From JADJOY01 sp016713535 [NCBI: Deltaproteobacteria bacterium] (lineage in GTDB: Bacteria > JADJOY01), in assembly GCA_016713535.1 (NCBI GenBank), contig JADJOY010000012.1, positions 1-64,000 of the forward strand: a stretch of DNA of 64,000 bases, written 5' to 3'. Of the stretch, positions 62,276-64,000 are shown piece by piece (positions within the stretch are counted from its first letter, which is position 1; each line of letters opens with the position of its first letter). A program made the position numbers and the translations under genes. Under the pieces are notes generated by a model. The model did not search any database. It saw only the letters and a list, made by a program, of their open reading frames with translations, and was not told the origin of the DNA.

Positions 62276-62600
62276 GGCCGCGAAGGATCGCGGCCCTCCA
62301 GGGGATCGATACCGCTCACGGCCGCCCCTACACTCCCGATCGGTGTGACCCGTGGGTGTGTAGGGGCGAGCGTGAGCTCGCCCGATTTCACGCGGGGCGA
62401 TCCGCGCCCCGGCCGCAGCCGCGGCGATCCGGTGCGAGACGGACACGGGTGCGCCGATCGATCCCGCTCCCGGTCGGCCTCACGGCCGCCCCTACACTCC
62501 CACGCGGTGTCCGATCCGCGCCGCGGCCCGCGAAGGATCGCGGCCCTCCAGCCATTCGATCGCGCTCCCGGTCGGCCTCGCGGCCGCCCCTACACTCTCA
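62276..62600. repeat. Cluster of six intergenic hairpin words
   Basis: GGCCGCGA/TCGCGGCC around AGGA at 62276-62295 and again near 62525-62545, each followed by CTCC. GTAGGGGCGAGC/GCTCGCCC at 62360-62383. GGCCGCCCCTAC words, inverse of the one at 2487, at about 62318-62330, 62472-62495 and 62570-62593. The gap 62262-62624 holds no gene. Confidence 0.75.
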
Positions 62601-62624
62601 CGGGACGGGGCGATACGCCGTCCT

Positions 62625-63311
62625 TCACCGCCGCGCGCACAGGGTGCTGTTGGTGAGGGCGATGGCGGCGTGCAGCACGAAGCCCGGCAAGATCGAGCCG
62701 GTCTCGATCGCGAGCCAGCCGAAGACGAAACCCATCGGCACGGTGCCGAGGATCTCGGCGAGCGGCTTGTCGAGGTGGGCGAGGGCGTAGAGCGCGCTGT
62801 GAACCGCGAGCGCGGCGCCGAGCGGGAGCAATGCCACGAGCGGGAAGAGCAGCACGCCGCGCAGCAGGAGCTCGTAGCCATAGAGGTAGACGAGCCAGCC
62901 GAGCGCGTCGGCGAGCCGCGCGCGCCCGTCGAAACGCGCCACGCGCGCCTCGGGATAGCGCTCGCGCATCGCGGGCTGACGCGACGCGAGCGCCACGCTG
63001 GTCAGGCACACCACCGCGGCCACCAGCCAGAGCGCTGCGGCGCGGCCGGTCACGGTCACGCTCCAGCCGATCGCCGTGTGCTCCGGCATTGCGGCGCCGA
63101 GCGCGACGACGCTCGCCAGCGCGAACCCGAGTCCGGCACCGACCTTCGAGGCGGCGACGCTCGCGATCTCGAGGGCGTCGCCGGCGAGAACACCGCCGAG
63201 CCACCCGCGCAGGCGCGCCGGCGACAATCCGACCACGCCCAGGATCAAGACCACGCTCCCGCCCAGGACGAGAGCGGCCATCACCGTCGGGTCGGCCCCT
63301 GTGGCGCTCAC
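62625..63311 (-). CDS. CPBP-type intramembrane protease or related protein
   Basis: 228 residues from a GTG at 63311, overlapping the previous gene's stop by 4 bases. Six to seven membrane helices. The family motif is YELLLRGVLLFPL (ExxxR; the usual leading EE pair is reduced to one Glu), followed by HSALYALAHLDKP and FVLHAAIALTNS. These give the His residues of CAAX/CPBP proteases, which cleave within membranes. With the weaker first motif, function is uncertain. Translation coupling to the epimerase suggests a shared role. Confidence 0.75.
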   Translation of the reverse strand: MSATGADPTVMAALVLGGSVVLILGVVGLSPARLRGWLGGVLAGDALEIASVAASKVGAGLGFALASVVALGAAMPEHTAIGWSVTVTGRAAALWLVAAVVCLTSVALASRQPAMRERYPEARVARFDGRARLADALGWLVYLYGYELLLRGVLLFPLVALLPLGAALAVHSALYALAHLDKPLAEILGTVPMGFVFGWLAIETGSILPGFVLHAAIALTNSTLCARR

Positions 63312-64000
63312 GAGCGCGCCTCGCCGAGCCCGAGCGACGCCACGATCGCGGGCACGCGCGCCTCGAAGGTGTGGCGGGTGCGAAAGCCGGTCTCGGCGCG
63401 CAGCGCCTTCGAGTCGCAGATCCACGCGGGCGCGGTCAGATCGAGCAGCTTGTCGCGGGTCAGGAAGGCCGCGCGTCCCGTCACGCGCGCATGTGCCTCG
63501 GCGGCGAGCGCCGCCGCGGTGAGCGCCGCGAGCGGGATGCGCGCCACGTGCAGGCGCTTCCCGAAGTGGCGCGCGAGCGCCGCGCTCATGCGCCGCGCGC
63601 TGTAGCGCTCGCCGTCCTCCAGCCAGTAGAGCCGCGGCCCGCTCGCGGGGTGCTCGATCGTCGCCACGATACCGGCCGCGCAGTCGTCGACGTCGATCAT
63701 CGAGAGCGGCGCGTCGGGACTGGGTGCCATGAGCCAGCCCTTGCGCGCCGCGCGCACCAGTGGCGCGAATCGGTCGTCGCCGGGGCCGTAGATCGCGGGC
63801 GCGCGAACGATCGTGACCTGCACCTCGCCGCCAAGGCGGCGAGCGAGCTCGAGGCACGCGCGCTCGGCGAGCCACTTGTGGCGTCCATAGCTCGAGCGCG
63901 CCGTGCACGCCGCCGACGAGAGCGCGTCGGCGCCGTTGCCGTCCGGGCCACCCGCGGCCACCGACGACACCAGTACGAACTGCCGCGGCCGCGCCGCCGC
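63308..64000 (-). CDS. NAD-dependent epimerase/dehydratase (extended SDR), 5' end outside the window
   Basis: The visible 230 residues start inside the Rossmann domain (PRQFVLVSSVAAGGPDG) and keep the catalytic YGRHKWLAE (YxxxK) and VTIVRAPAIYGPGDDRFAPLV. LSMIDVDDCAAGIVATIE and the C-terminal TFEARVPAIVASLG complete the extended-SDR pattern. The gene continues past 64000 on the minus strand. Members act on nucleotide sugars, steroids or terpenoids using NAD(P). It is coupled to the CPBP gene by a 4-base overlap. Confidence 0.85.
   Translation of the reverse strand, partial: AAARPRQFVLVSSVAAGGPDGNGADALSSAACTARSSYGRHKWLAERACLELARRLGGEVQVTIVRAPAIYGPGDDRFAPLVRAARKGWLMAPSPDAPLSMIDVDDCAAGIVATIEHPASGPRLYWLEDGERYSARRMSAALARHFGKRLHVARIPLAALTAAALAAEAHARVTGRAAFLTRDKLLDLTAPAWICDSKALRAETGFRTRHTFEARVPAIVASLGLGEARS

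Overview
The window is very GC-rich Gram-negative chromosomal DNA. The gene content (MopE-type metal-binding repeats, FG-GAP repeats, prepeptidase C-terminal (PPC) domains, a MYXO-CTERM-like C-terminus, dockerin-like EF-hands, many lipoproteins, a flagellin) points to a myxobacterium-like or other 'deltaproteobacterial' lineage, perhaps an uncultivated one. This placement is an inference from families and base composition, not from a marker gene. No phage, plasmid, CRISPR or insertion-sequence gene was recognised.

Layout. 1-11.2 kb: the end of an ALDH7-type aldehyde dehydrogenase, a broken lipoprotein gene, a zinc-ribbon/Yip1 membrane protein, a HEAT-repeat membrane protein, an outer-membrane barrel and tRNA-Arg(TCG). 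After the tRNA comes a decayed stretch with a cytochrome c'-like gene and a broken molybdopterin oxidoreductase, bounded by two copies of a palindrome. 11.2-15.1 kb: a small membrane protein, a DUF1566 lipoprotein, and a tetR plus metallo-beta-lactamase-fold pair; a fragment of the latter gene is duplicated 3 kb away. 15.2-24.8 kb: a tightly coupled operon of three exported proteins, including an 1800-residue PPC/discoidin/VWA protein and a transglutaminase-like protein lacking the catalytic Cys. 24.8-32.2 kb: a phosphodiesterase, a YeiH-type exporter fused to a cysteine-dioxygenase-like cupin, an acyltransferase/methyltransferase open fusion, an SDR/SRPBCC fusion with its probable ArsR-type regulator, and a TetR regulator. 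32.7-44.6 kb: secreted hydrolase and surface proteins, an ankyrin/HAD operon, a lone flagellin with a sigma-28-like promoter, and a YadA-head-like repeat protein. 44.6-52.9 kb: an FtsX-type permease, FKBP, a lipoprotein phosphodiesterase, a BaiN-type flavoprotein, YdcF and SGNH proteins. 52.9-59.2 kb: a secreted purple acid phosphatase flanked by long direct repeats, and an FG-GAP/MopE surface protein. 59.2-64 kb: small enzymes, a serine hydrolase with an internal deletion, a CPBP protein and a truncated epimerase.

Two themes run through the window. First, most intergenic gaps over 150 bp are filled with short GC-rich hairpin words, many carrying the flank GTAGGGGC or its complement; between 52.87 and 53.35 kb they form a tandem duplication. 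Second, at least four genes carry one or more frameshifts. These may be real decay or uncorrected sequencing indels, and the sequence alone cannot separate the two.
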